From: Phlegmacium glaucopus | Lineage: Eukaryota; Basidiomycota; Agaricomycetes; Agaricales; Cortinariaceae | Assembly: GCA_015039465.1 (NCBI GenBank) | Contig: MU130348.1 | Location: forward strand, 176,926-240,925 | Length of the DNA stretch: 64,000 nucleotides | Direction of reading: 5' to 3' | Part shown: one piece after another, positions 23,896-35,250 of the stretch | Layout: the number at the start of each line of letters is the position of its first letter | Position numbering within the stretch: position 1 is the first letter of the stretch | Translations under genes and position numbers: made by a program | Notes under the pieces: model-generated | Database searches by the model: none | Told to the model about the DNA's origin: nothing | Seen by the model: the letters and a program-made list of their open reading frames with translations, nothing else

Positions 23896-24529
23896 AGGGA
23901 CTAGCATGGTAATGGCCAGTAATGACCGGTAAATAAACCGTGGTTTAACCAAACATGGTATGGTTACTGTGGTTACCGGTAGTACTGAGCCTTAAAGCCT
24001 TTCTGAGCCTCACAGCTCAAATATTGTAGCGCCCCTGCGTATTTACACATTTTTTCTTTTCTGGAGAAATCATAAATTATTATTTGTCATTTAGGTATAC
24101 TTTTCCCCCTTTTTTCATGCTTCAATTTAGGCCTACCCCCAAGCATTGTGCAAGCCTGGCTGTTGCCCCAGGTCAAAAATTCAAACCCCAGCAATGTCTC
24201 AATTTCCAGTTGGTAAAAAAAATCCAAAAAAAATTGGGTTTATACTTTGTGATGTATTGAGTCAATTTTCACTTAAAACATTATAAATATCACTGAAGGA
24301 AAGGTGTAGAAAGGCAAAACAATGAAATGTATCTGGATCATTAATAAATTTGTATACCATTATTTATTTGGACTAGTCACACTTTGTAACCCTATTAGAT
24401 TCACTCAGCCGTCTTGGCAGTTCCGGAAAACTGCAGATTTGCATAGTTACCACGGTTCCATACCAAATAGTACCAGTAACTAAAGTATGGTAAAATCTGT
24501 GGTATTACCTAAACCAGGCTAGTCCCTAA
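23896..24529. mobile_element. MITE (634 bp) inside the Argonaute fragment
   Basis: A perfect 8-bp target duplication TTTCTTGT (23888-23895 and 24530-24537) encloses inverted ends AGGGACTAGCATGGT and ACCAGGCTAGTCCCT. Inside are palindromic GGTAACCG/CCGTGGT words. No protein is encoded. Its interior retains some CG, so it is probably younger than the surrounding sequence. The 8-bp duplication suggests hAT-type mobilisation. Confidence 0.88.
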
Positions 24530-24964
24530 TTTCTTGTACTTACCTTGGTTGGAATGGGCATGCCACAGGTCTGGCTGAATCAGATTTGAAAGGAGCCTCT
24601 CGAGTCTTGTGGTACTTGAATGTTGGAGTTCAGGTTGATCAAGAACTTCAACATGGTAAATGTTGGAATTATTTAGTTTTGTGCTAATCACACCATATTG
24701 TATCAATATTGCATAGTTGATGCTCTGACCATTAGCAAATATCTCTCATAGACTTAGGTAGATTACTATCATTACATAGCCACAATTGTATTTAGTATAA
24801 GTAGCACACCGATAAGGAAGGGATTCCTTATCAGTGTGAACCAATACTATTGTGCATCCCCACTCTCAAGTAGCTGCCTAAGAATTCCCCTTTAGCACCA
24901 CTCAAGATTAGTTCTTCACGCTGACATAATTTCTACAGTAAATGTAAGCCTGATTGTGCCTATT

Positions 24965-25538
24965 TGTTAAGTTTAAGTAAAGGGAAAACATCAGAGTGAT
25001 TCTGGAACAGACAAAACAGAACCAGAACAGTAATGGGAAGGACTATGGCCTCAGCATATGTGCTGTGCCACCCAACTCCTACAGTGTCCTGATTTTGGAA
25101 CCTGAAGAGAAAGGAACAAGATGGAAGCCTCAGTGACTTAGAGGATGAACAAGAGGAAACTAAGTTGATATTTGAAACTGAGGAAAACATACAAGTATCA
25201 AGTACTTAAATGATAACAAGGAATAGCAACCAAATGTAAAAGATAAATATAAAGTGCTGCATTCTGCTCCCAGAAAGTCCTGCATTCTTGGGTGAATAAT
25301 CTGATGCTGGTGTGCTGACTGATACTGGGAAAGTGATGACAAAGAATGATCATTATAGTGAAGATGTGGGAAACAGGTTTGGAGTAATGCTGGAGGAGCC
25401 GGAATGACATGGAGAAGTCTTGGAGTTGGATGTAGGAAGAGTAGTTTGGATGTAAGGGAAAGCACTGTTATGGAGTATGGACTACCAGAGACAGCTCCAA
25501 TGGAGCCAGACTGGAGTAACATATGACAGAATGTAACA
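24965..25538 (-). mobile_element. Solo LTR C (574 bp), reversed
   Basis: Same family as LTRs A and B in reverse: + strand starts TGTTA and ends TAACA, with a perfect 5-bp duplication CTATT (24960-24964 and 25539-25543). It lies just after a GTAAGT-type donor of the Argonaute fragment (minus strand), so probably within an intron. Relative to A and B many CG sites have become TG or CA. Confidence 0.93.
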
Positions 25539-25770
25539 CTATTCAGCTAAGGGTGGGGGACTTACTGTTTGCCAGTGCCACCAGCCAGAGGAAGAACCCT
25601 GCCAGGCGAGTAGGCAATGGCATGGCCATCATAAACCACTTGTGGATTGAACACATTGGGGGTGACTACATTTGCAGGTGTTGTATCAACTGTATATGCC
25701 TGTCACCATTCTTCAACTCGGGGATGAAAACTATACAAATTGAGACATCAATCATTTATTGAATGACTGT

Positions 25771-28138
25771 TACAGTCCAGTTCTGTTCTGTCCATTGTAA
25801 AATTCATCCAACATTTTCCCTTAACTTAACACTAATAAAGGGATGAACTTGCAGTTTAAACTATGATCATAAAAGGTTCATTCTGAAGGGCCTGTCAAGA
25901 CTCCTGATTCATGTGAACTAATACATGTGTTTGTCTATGTTTAGGTGTTGGGAAGAAACTGATGTGAGGGACAGTGAGGTCTGAGGATTGATGGAACATG
26001 TTTTGAAAAACCTGTTGATGTAACTGCACAGAGTTTGTTGAGAAAGATGTATTTTCAAGATTATAAAATCTCTACTCAAAACAATAACTCAATCAATACT
26101 TTATACAATCTTATAATGCAAATTGGGTTTTCTAGAAAGTATAACCTTTCCAAGATTTTGAATTTCACTTCAACTAGTACACACAATAACAACAATAATT
26201 TGGATCAATTCAAGGATGATCAAACTTTTAAATAGTTTTGCAATTTATGGCTTGCACCAACAATCAGTCAAAGAATTCCTAAGACTTTACTGATTGATTT
26301 AACTTGTGTACACAAAAGTCCAAGACTTTGTTACAACTTCAACAAATTTGCATACACTAGAAGACTCCTTGCTTCTGCTATGACTTCAACACAATTGCAT
26401 ACACAAGAAGGTTTCAAACTTCTGCTATGACTTCAACACAATCACAACTTTTACAACAATTCAACAATTGTTATAACAAGTCTGACACTCTGAGAAACTG
26501 ATCTGTATTCAATACCCAAATCTCAAAGACAAGTGTTCTTGCTCAATGTCTAAGACAGTGAGCTGTACTAGGTTGTAAAAGAGGGGGGGAAAGAAAGAAT
26601 CAAATTTTCTGACTATTTAGAAATCCTGGGAGGTATTTTATACATTTGAGATATTTTAAAATAGATGATGTCCAAAAATAGATATACTGGTTCCTGGTAC
26701 GGTGGTACCCTTACTTTGGTTTGGGCACCATGTGCACTCATTGTTCCTGAAAATATAGGGGTTGTCTATTTTTAGCCCCATGTTACTAATTTTAGGTAGT
26801 TTCCACCCCTCCTGATGTAATAGGTCTAATCAGCAGTTGTAGGGTAAACAACTCTGATTCCCTTGTTTATTATCAGCTGTATTAGCCAGTTATTGGTGCA
26901 TTAATTAATATTTATGCTGAAATAATAGATAAAAATTGCAAAAACGATGCAGATTTAAATCATATCACCATGACAATCCCTACAAAGAACTAGGGTTTAC
27001 ATACTAAAATGGAATATGAAAGACATGTGGTTGAAGCAAGGGGAACACATGTAAAACATATCTAAAACTCATGTATGAAAATGTGAGGCTAAATGCATGG
27101 TTTTGAAACATATGAAAAAGGTATGGGACACATGTGTGACAGGGATTAAAAAAATGAGTACTCAGCATGTAAAAGAATTGTAATACCATTGTTCCTGAGG
27201 CAAAAAAAGTAATATAGTATAATAAAAACAAAAAAAAACCCATTGTTTGTCTGTGGGTTGATTCTCCTCTGGTATTGCCATAGATTAAGAAAAAGCAAAA
27301 AACACCCCCCGGGGTGTTGCTGTTGCTGTTGTATCTGTAGGTTAAGATCAGAGTTGATTACATAACCCAGCTGGCTTGGGCTTGACATTATAGTGAGAAG
27401 GTTTTTCCAAAATGGTTGGTGTTGAATATTGCAGGTAGGGCTGTGCACTGTCCATATTATGGGTATGGCCATCAGTTTTACGACCTGTAATGCTGCCCCA
27501 TCTGTAGGTCACGGTGTGCAGCCTAATTGCAGGGTATCCAAAATATGAACTGATATATAAAATAAACCTACTGTTATATCTACCTAATATATAATATAGA
27601 ACAAAAACACATACACCTCAGTTGCTATAAGCACTGAGGTATAACATTAGCTAAAATGTGAATTAAAGTAATCATATTATGTAATAAATATAATGCATGT
27701 ATCACAAAGTCCAAATTAGAGAACTTGAGGGTGTGTTCCATAGATAATAAAAAATTTATGGTAACACTATGTGTATGTTACAGATAAACTAGTCCAAGAA
27801 AAGGTAGTTATGAGTGGTACATGTGTTAATGCCAGGGTTGAGCTTGGCCACTCACGTGAGTCTATTGTGATCTACAGTTCCAGGTTTGATGGACTAGCTG
27901 TGCGCTATCAACATGATGATATGCTGTGCCCCTCCCATGTACATCTTTCCTTATCACCTCTCTCATCTGACAATCTGCAGGTTTATCATGCCTCTTTAAT
28001 ATTTATCCTTTAACTTCCTCTATGAAACTGTTGATCTCTTGGTCCTGATGCATCTCAAGTATGCCTCGGACTCGGATTTAGGTGTGTACCTATTCTTGTC
28101 CCAGTATTCTTTCATTAAGATTGTCCTTCTCATTTTAG
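25771..28138. other. AT-rich cargo between Argonaute and HECT genes
   Basis: No gene is recognised. A ~47-bp tandem duplication (TGCTATGACTTCAACACAAT words) lies at 26350-26445, and the region up to about 27700 is CpG-poor. Upstream exons of the HECT gene may lie in 27770-28138, but I could not define them. Confidence 0.4.
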
Positions 28139-31100
28139 AAAGAATATGCCTGATTCATGCTGGTGATCAGCGTTGCCACAGTACAAAAGCCTGGTACACC
28201 AACGTTTCTTTCTCTTTGCGTTCAACCCTTTTTTTTTACTACTCATACTCTGTCATCCTCGTATTACTAAACTAATGTCAACACTGTTTCCTTGTGTTTC
28301 ATGTAATTGCCCAGACCTTTGTGAAAATGTACGTTTTTGAAATTTTTTTTCTTTTATTTCTGGCTCATTCTACTATGACAGGACGCATTATCTTGCCTCT
28401 GTGGACATCTTGTCAGGAGTCATCATGGAGTAGAAGAGATCATGATACGGTACTGCCCAGTGGCGTCTAATCAGCTGACACCACCTCCAACATTCACTCA
28501 TGTGTCGGGCACTACTCATTTTCGGGTAAGTATTCACGTGAAGATTTTGCCACCTTTCCATTCTTACAACCCTGTCTAGACACGACGTGAGTGTGGAATG
28601 TTGGTATGTTCGCATTGCCAGAAAGCAAACTATCTACATCTACCTGAGGCACCACAAGTCCCATCGTCATCATCAACTCCCATGGCCCCTCCGTTCATAG
28701 CGACCAACTGCAATCCCCAAGTACCAACTGCGACCCAGAGATCTTCAGTGTCTCCTTGGACAAGACCTGTTACAGACGTAGCCGAAGTTAATCAGCGCAG
28801 GATGTCATCTGCTTTTTGGCACCACCCACCTCCAAATCAACTTCCTCAACCAACTGGTGTCGCACAGTTCCCTTTGTTCACTTTCCCAACAGTATCAAGA
28901 CCACGTGTAACTGCCAGACGAACTAATGCGCAACCACAATCTTCCCAATTGGTCCGTTCTAAGAATGTTGATATGAGGTTCTTGATATGTATCCATCCAC
29001 AACAAGTGAGTTCTAATAAACATGATTCGTAAAACCTTTTCTTATAACCCGTTAGATTGGCCATTATGCAAATTCAGAAAACCCAGGAATATTCTCTTTA
29101 TTGCACAGTCCACCACGAGACAAACTCAATAACTTCATAGCAAGAGCCCAGAGCCTAAACCTTTTAATAACTTACGAAACTACAGAACTCCCAAGTGCCC
29201 CGATTGCCAAGGACTTCAATATTGTAATCGATAAACATATGCGAGAATATGGTCTTGCCTTTGTCAACCTAGAAGAGACTCCTACTCCCAGTCCTGCAAT
29301 TCATACCCCTTTCGTTATCGACCCAGAGCCAAAATGGCAGCCACTGCATATCAAGATGAATTCACGAAAACCAGACACCATGACTGCAAAGCTGCATCCT
29401 TACACCAAGCCTGTTCCCCTTCTTACATTTTCCGACATTCAGAAAAATAAGATGCCCACTGTCATGAGCGGACAAAACCAATATATCCTGGTTATTATTG
29501 GTACATTTATCTTCTATCTATGATGTCTCGTGTTGATACAATGTTGATATTTCTTCTCTTTTAATTCAGTCCCGGTCAAAAACATTGTTGTGGGAAAGCT
29601 TGACAATAAAGGCCAGCATAGCTGTTTAATGGAGTGCCTCTGGTATAAAATCAGTGACGAACAACCAAATCCACCAGAATGTTATGATAGCTGTATTCCT
29701 GATGATCAAACCGAAGTGAGCGTTAGATTTTTTTCAACTATTCAAGTTGAAAATCCTTTTCACTGATATTTGTCGTCTAGAATTTTAATTTAGAAACCGA
29801 CATACATGTAAATGATTACAATGATACAGACTTCCAACTTTGCAATACTCAAGCTTTCCGCCCTTCTCTTGAGGCGATCAATACGACCACTACTTTTTCT
29901 CCCAGTTCCAACTCTACATTTTCTCCAACTCCAACTGCACTGACTGCTCCTGCTCCAACTACACCAATTACAACTAATTCAACTACTATTCCAACAACGA
30001 TGGCCTCAACTGCAATGCCAATAACTTCTACTAATGTCATTGACCTGGATGAAGAACTTACTGAAGTTGAGGAAGAGCTCCATGAAAATCCAAGGACGAT
30101 GGCAGGATTATTGAGTCTTGTACTCTCAGATATTCACAACGACATCAGCAACCCACAATATATGCGAGTTATTGCTCCAAGTCCTGAAGTCGCCTCAGAG
30201 GCTCTGTTTTATCACCTTCGGCACCTCGTCATCGGCAGTCCAGTACCTGACTATCTTCATCCTGATGCCACAGTTATCAATGTGATCGAGGCTGCAATGA
30301 GCACATCATATATTTGTGTGACCATGTATGTCGAATTCAATTTATTATCTGTCGTAAATCTGATTAGTTTTCTTAGCCGTTTTGAAGCAAATGAGAGAGC
30401 TGTGGGAAGTGGTCCTGTCCGAGCAGCTTGGGCCAAGCTGCTCCAAACCATTTTATCAGACACGAAACATTGAGTCCAGATCAGTGATGGGTTTTTTACT
30501 CCTGTGATACTTCCGGTTCAAGCAGTCAGCGAAGCAGACAAGAAAGAATTCATATTTTGTGGCTTTCTCATTCGACAATGCCTTATATGGGGCCTTGACC
30601 CTCTGCCCATATCACCATTTCTGTTGGCGTTTTTATTCAAGGACCTCGATCATGCTCTCGCCCCAGATTTCATCCGCGCTGTTGCTCCCAAAGCTGCTAT
30701 AAGACTGGCAACATGGCCACCTCAACCAACCGTGAATGATGATGGAAGTTTACCTGAGCTTGATTTACACCCAGGAAAGGACCCATTGGACCTCATTATT
30801 CAAACAATCCCTCATCTCCAGGTATGTTACCATCGTCTAAGAACTTGGTCACTTTTCAATGAAATCTCCAGGCAGCACATATCCGCTCAATGAGCAATGA
30901 AAATCATGAACAATTACTTCCTGCAATTAAAGCTGAACTCCTCTTCACCCATCAGACGATGGACATTCAAAACTCGCTCCTCCAGCCCCATCATCCGATC
31001 TTTAAGTCTCTTATGAAGGGGCTCGACTATCCTTTCCCTCCAGATGCGGGTGAGGAGGTCACTGAGAACCCTGTCAGGCTTTCTGAAGTGAGTTGTTGGT

Positions 31101-31804
31101 ATACTACAATGATTGGTGAATCGTGATATCAAGTAACATTTTCTTTTCAAAGATCTTTCAATTAAACTTGGATCCGATCCCACTCCTTACGACAATATAT
31201 AAGGATCGGACAATCACCAATCCCTCCCAATTATTTCGCTATTTCGACTGGACTTCTATCGAATCCATTCCTGAAGATCCAAATGTTGGACTCTACTCAG
31301 CCCGAGAACAACGATTTAGACATCTCTTGTGCAGCTATCTTGAGGGTGTTGGACATCCACCCAGAGCACTCTCTGTCACTCAAGCCGCAGAGAGAGAAGC
31401 CAGAGATGATACCCTCTTGAGATCTAGGCTGTTTCTTGAAACTGTCACAGCCTCAGTGACTCTTCCGTGGGCTCATGAATGCATATCTGTAAGTACACCT
31501 CTCTGCCTAAACATATGGTCTAATACAACAGTTTCAGATCATCTTCAAGTCTCACCTGTCCACACCAACAGCTCATGCATCTGTACGTTCCAATCTTATT
31601 CGGATTATTACCAACTTTTGACTTTGATAATAGGGAGCTCACTTTCATACGTGCTTCAAGCAGGTGGAGTTCCAAATTGACGACACATTCTCAAATCTTG
31701 TCGACATGGGAAATGCGGAGATAACGGTGGAAGCTACTGCAGCGTTCAATGTTTGGATGCGTTCATTGCTCTGGAACGGCACACAGGTCTTTAATGATGT
31801 TTAA
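28139..31804 (+). pseudogene. Transposon-borne HECT ubiquitin-ligase gene, one in-frame stop
   Basis: HECT ligases take ubiquitin onto a catalytic cysteine before transfer. Zinc-ligand-like exons open the visible part: CLIHAGDQRCH (about 28145-28180), CLCGHLVRSHHG (about 28395-28430) and ECGMLVCSHCQ (about 28590-28625). A Pro/Ser/Thr-rich linker follows, then N-lobe-like IFCGFLIRQCLIWGLDPLP with ISPFLLAF. Exons 30872-31087, 31153-31488, 31532-31582 and 31634-31804 join in phase; the last holds the active-site motif HFHTCF (31643-31657) and ends TAA 31802-31804. An in-frame TGA at 30471-30473 between DTKH and VQISDG breaks the N-lobe. The start and the first exons are uncertain. It pairs with the convergent integrase gene as in related elements. 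Confidence 0.72.
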
Positions 31805-32129
31805 GGTCATCGTCTTTGCCTCTCATGCTCCTTCCTTCCCTGCCCAAAGTGACCGACAGCAGATTTCATTATCATTCCTAGTACCGTGACTTATGCCTGC
31901 CATATACTACAATCAAGATTCAAGTCTATAAGCAAAAGATAGAATATTACTTCAATTTAATATGTTATTGTGAACCTGAGCCTTGTTCCAATCAATTTTC
32001 GCATTGCAAGGAAGAGACGCTCAACATCCAAGAAATTGATAATTATTCTATCAGAGAGTTTTTATAATAGAACAAAGTTTATTACTGTGCAATAACGGTA
32101 GCTAGTTCTAGCATCTGAATCCATGTTAG

Positions 32130-33862
32130 TCAATGTGAATGCATGTCTGTAGATGAAATAGTAGGTAGATTCTGGAGCTCAGTGTCAAACCAATGAAGCT
32201 GTTCGGCATTAAAAGGGCAGTGTGGATCAGGAACCTCAACATGAGAAAGATGATCTGGGTGGTTGACAACAAAAGGATTTTCGTTTTCCACATTGTCTTC
32301 AGGATTGAAGTTATCATGATGCTGGCGGATGGCGCGATGATCGAGATCTTCCCAGTCAATTCCGTATTCTTCATAGTTCTGGTCGGCGATTTCTTCATAA
32401 TCCAGATGGACGCCTCGAATGCCATTTGTTACCATTCCTTGAACATACATTTTCTGGGGTGATTGGTGGGGTTGATTGCGCCTTGAAAGTGTATGACTGT
32501 TCCAAGTGGAGGTCCATGCCATTGCATCGGCATTGATTTTGTCGAGGAAAAGACGATGAAGAAGCCAAAGATGCGCGTCGCTGTCGATGTTCAGCCCATC
32601 ATGGGCCTCTAAAACTTCAAAAAATGTCTTCCACTTGGCTCCAAAACCCTTTGTGACGTCCACCCAGAGGCGCTCGATGCGTATATTGTGTACACTCCTA
32701 GAAATTATTTGTCATTTAAAAGAGAAAGTCAGAGAGAGAATAACCTACTTTCCCCAGATATACGAGCCTACTCCTCGGGCCTCTTCCATGAGAGCAGCGA
32801 CAAGCAAGTTCTCAGTACCATGATCACCCCGCAAGCAGCTTGGAAACCCAAATGCATCTGTAATATCCTCGAAAAGGTCAAGAACGGTTGTTGCACGATT
32901 GTTGTTGCTTGCCAGAATACCAAGAAGGAACCGGGAAAAACCATCAATAAACGCATGGATGACAATTTTCCATCGTATGAGGCCTAAGATTTTGAGGATT
33001 CAAATAAGGTAATATTAAAAAACACATAAGGACCTACCATGTTGGCCGTCATGATGCCACAGTGCATTTGGCCCTGGGACAGAATAAACTCTGCGCTCGA
33101 TGCGACGGTTGCCAAATTCATTGACTGGAGGACCAATAACCCTTAAGTATGACTGCTCGATTCGCCGGCGTGGAACACGTTCACCCAAGGCCATGAGGTA
33201 TCCATCAATCATCCGCCTCCCAAATGATGGGAATTGTTCATAAATTGAGAGAACAATGGCATCGAGTTCTTCGTCCGTAGTCTGTGAAAGATTGGCGCAA
33301 CTCCCTCTTGAATACACTCGCTCTATTGAACCATCGTCCTGCTCCTGTTCTACATAAACTGGTGGGCCTGGTTCGGAAAGACCAAATTCCAACATTCGTC
33401 GGCGAATTGTTCGCGCACCACACTGGTACAACGTAGCAATCTCTTGCATAGTGGTTCGGCCACTGGCGAGCAGGGCAAGATCCTCGGGTTTGATATCAAC
33501 AGGCGGTCGGCCATGCTGGCCAGATTGAATAGTGTCCCCGAGCACGATTGGAGGGGCATCGGGAGGATAACGCAAGGTGTTTACGTTAGATTCTAGTGCA
33601 TTGACCATTTCTTCAACGCTAGTTGTGATCGTGTGGGCATCAGCAGGGCTCATATGTGGGAGATGCTAAGCATAAAGTTGAGTGAATTAGATGACATGGA
33701 CCATGAGATTAATACCTGTTGTATGTTAGCCAGAAACTGCAAACAATGCCTTTTTTGTTCGTCGAGTCTTGCTGCATTGTTTAGCTGTGTTCGAAGGGTC
33801 AAAGAAACACTCGTTCCAAGTTCTTGAAAGGCAACAAAAATGTGATGTTGTACAAGGGCCAT
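32130..33862 (-). CDS. DDE integrase-core transposase, four exons, 525 residues
   Basis: The gene is the likely transposase of the 13.7-kb element. Exons 33862-33716, 33665-33038, 32983-32749 and 32697-32130 join without stops (1578 nt). The N-terminal half has a helix-turn-helix-like segment (TMQEIATLYQCGARTIRRRM). The integrase core follows: NALWHHDGQHG with the first acidic residue, FIDGFSRFLLGILASNNN, CLRGDHGTEN with the second aspartate, and SVHNIRIERLWVDV, which carries the probable glutamate. C-terminal are DAHLWLLHRLFL and WNSHTLSRRNQPHQSPQKM. The family is annotated in many mushrooms and also in animals as an integrase-core protein paired with HECT genes. The start was chosen as the first ATG giving a spliced in-frame exon. 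Confidence 0.85.
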
Positions 33863-34429
33863 TGCATAACTAGATTAAAGAAACTCAGACTTGAGAAGAC
33901 CAGAGTAAAGACTGATACGCACAGCTGAGCGGGCTAGACGCAACTAGATTCAAAGCTTCATGCTTTTTTCCCCAAAGATGTTGAGAAGCGCTACCATGAG
34001 GCACCTACTAAAGGCAGTCTTCTTCCGAAGTCAAACTGTGACTGTAATCCCGTCATAAAAGTAAAATTGATTTCAACCAACGGTTCACATAATATGGAAG
34101 GACAGGGAGGAGGAGGAGAAACTGGCGACACTCGCGCAAACGAAATTCGGCGATCTTCAATGTATGCAATTTTCATTTTAACAACTACAGACCCATACAT
34201 CATAACCCCGACTGGCCTTGAAGTGTGCATCTAGAGAGGTGGCTAAGCATTCTTGCAGTGACATATCTAAGGTAGAACATACCAATGTTCTGAAAGCAAG
34301 CAGTTCTCGCCTTCCATCTCTTATTGTCCATGTGCAGCAGTACCTAATGTGATAGAACAGCCTGGGGTGTCCACCATCTGGTTTGTTAATTGGTTGGTGG
34401 CGGCTGTGAGTTGGTATGAGTAACGGAAC
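33863..34429. other. Promoter side of integrase to right array
   Basis: No gene is seen. The segment should hold the integrase promoter; no TATA box stands out. Confidence 0.35.
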
Positions 34430-34745
34430 TGAGGGTTGAAGTTGACGTACGGCACGTACCGAAATGTTGAAGGTGTAAGGTCGAAATTGGAATGTTGAAG
34501 TTGAATGTCGAAATCGAAATGTTGAAGTTGAATGTCGAAATCGAAATCGAAATGTTGAAATCGAAATGTCGAATTTGAGATAGCGAAGTTGAAATGACGA
34601 AGTCGAAATTTTCAAAATCGAAATGTCGAGATTGAAATAGCGAAATTGAAATGATGGGGTTGAAATTTCAAAATCGAAATGTCAAAATTGAAATAGCAAA
34701 GTTGAAATGTCGAAATCGAAAGTGAAATGTCCAAGTCCAAGTCAA
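34430..34745. repeat. Right sub-terminal array (GAAATGTCGAAATC)n
   Basis: Roughly 315 bp of GAAATGTCGAAATCGAAATG and GTTGAAGTTGAATG words, the inverted partner of the left array. The right array keeps more CG dinucleotides (TCGAAA) than the left one (TCAAAA/TCAACT). Confidence 0.85.
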
Positions 34746-34829
34746 AACTGCAGGTCCTAAATTTAGTAGCCTCGGAGTTGAAAAAAATTTGCAAAATTTT
34801 TTTGTCCGCCTGTGGCAGTGAAAGGCGGG

Positions 34830-35250
34830 AGCAAAATTCGGACTTCATATTCGTGCTAATTGAATCTGGCATGATGTTGTTTTCAATCCAATTGGCTCGG
34901 CTCGTGGTTCTCATTCTTCCAGAGACGGACACTACCGATGACGTTTATGATATCATCATCTTGATCCATGAAATGCTCAATGTGATTACAACATCAGTCA
35001 TTGCTACTTCTCATTTTACTAATTACACGAGTCTGTCTAGGGAATAACACCTACAATTATCTTCGTACGGCTATCAATGGGATTGTCGTTCTACGACAAG
35101 GAGTCCATGGTAGAATCTAGCGTCGGGAGTTTGCGCTTTGCAGATAACAATCCCAATCCAAATCCGGAAACAGGAGATGTCGATATCGTGGATAGAGACG
35201 ATGATATTGGTGTTCGACTAAGCGACGATATCCAGATGGTAGATAGATGA
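34830..35250 (+). pseudogene. 7TM receptor-like gene, copy 1, 3' part
   Basis: Exon 5 resumes directly after the second GGCGGG target copy (34830-34981) and is followed by an intron with a TACTAAT-like branch site and exon 6 (35041-35250, 70 codons with stop: ITPTIIFVRLSMGLSFYDKE...QMVDR). One base is missing near 34843-34846 relative to copies 3-5 (GGACTTCAT against GGACTGTCAT), so the frame is also lost by mutation. Confidence 0.85.

Larger units (their letters stand above)
22980..25770 (-). pseudogene. Argonaute fragment: N domain, linker, DUF1785-type and PAZ pieces
   Basis: Argonaute proteins bind small RNAs for silencing. Reading leftwards, pieces appear in the correct domain order: VFNPQVVYDGHAIAYSP (about 25660-25610, N domain); NSNIYHVEVLDQPELQHSS (about 24670-24610); ALTATNILQLIIRQGPN (about 23805-23755); NNGRAYFPNDR and ALELWQGYQYIT (about 23690-23600); FKQLKRFLNNIRIS (about 23355-23310); RTKTIHGLIEHAGKFVF (about 23290-23240); and PAZ-like HHFQEMYNSRIQYLDI with VIPAELCQVIPGQ (about 23140-23020). 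MID and PIWI were not found. Frameshifts separate the pieces, a MITE lies at 23896-24529 and a solo LTR at 24965-25538. CpG dinucleotides are nearly absent. Confidence 0.72.
21135..34823. mobile_element. 13,689-bp DNA transposon with HECT and DDE-integrase genes (IS3EU-like)
   Basis: The element is bounded by a perfect 6-bp target duplication GGCGGG (21129-21134 and 34824-34829). The uninterrupted site is visible in 7TM copies 4 and 5 (CTGGCGGGAGCAA). Its termini are imperfect inverted repeats sharing CGGACAAAAA about 15 bp from each end, then inverted arrays of TTTCAACTTC-type words. It carries a DDE integrase on the - strand and a HECT ubiquitin-ligase gene on the + strand. From memory, eukaryotic IS3EU elements have 6-bp duplications and TAY ends, and the left end here is TAT; class assignment is therefore inference. 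About 6 kb of older cargo lies in the left half. Confidence 0.9.

Noticed and set aside
29849..30040. Val/Ile/Gly-rich minus-strand frame resembling membrane segments
   Set aside because: It is the antisense of the Thr/Pro-rich linker of the HECT gene.
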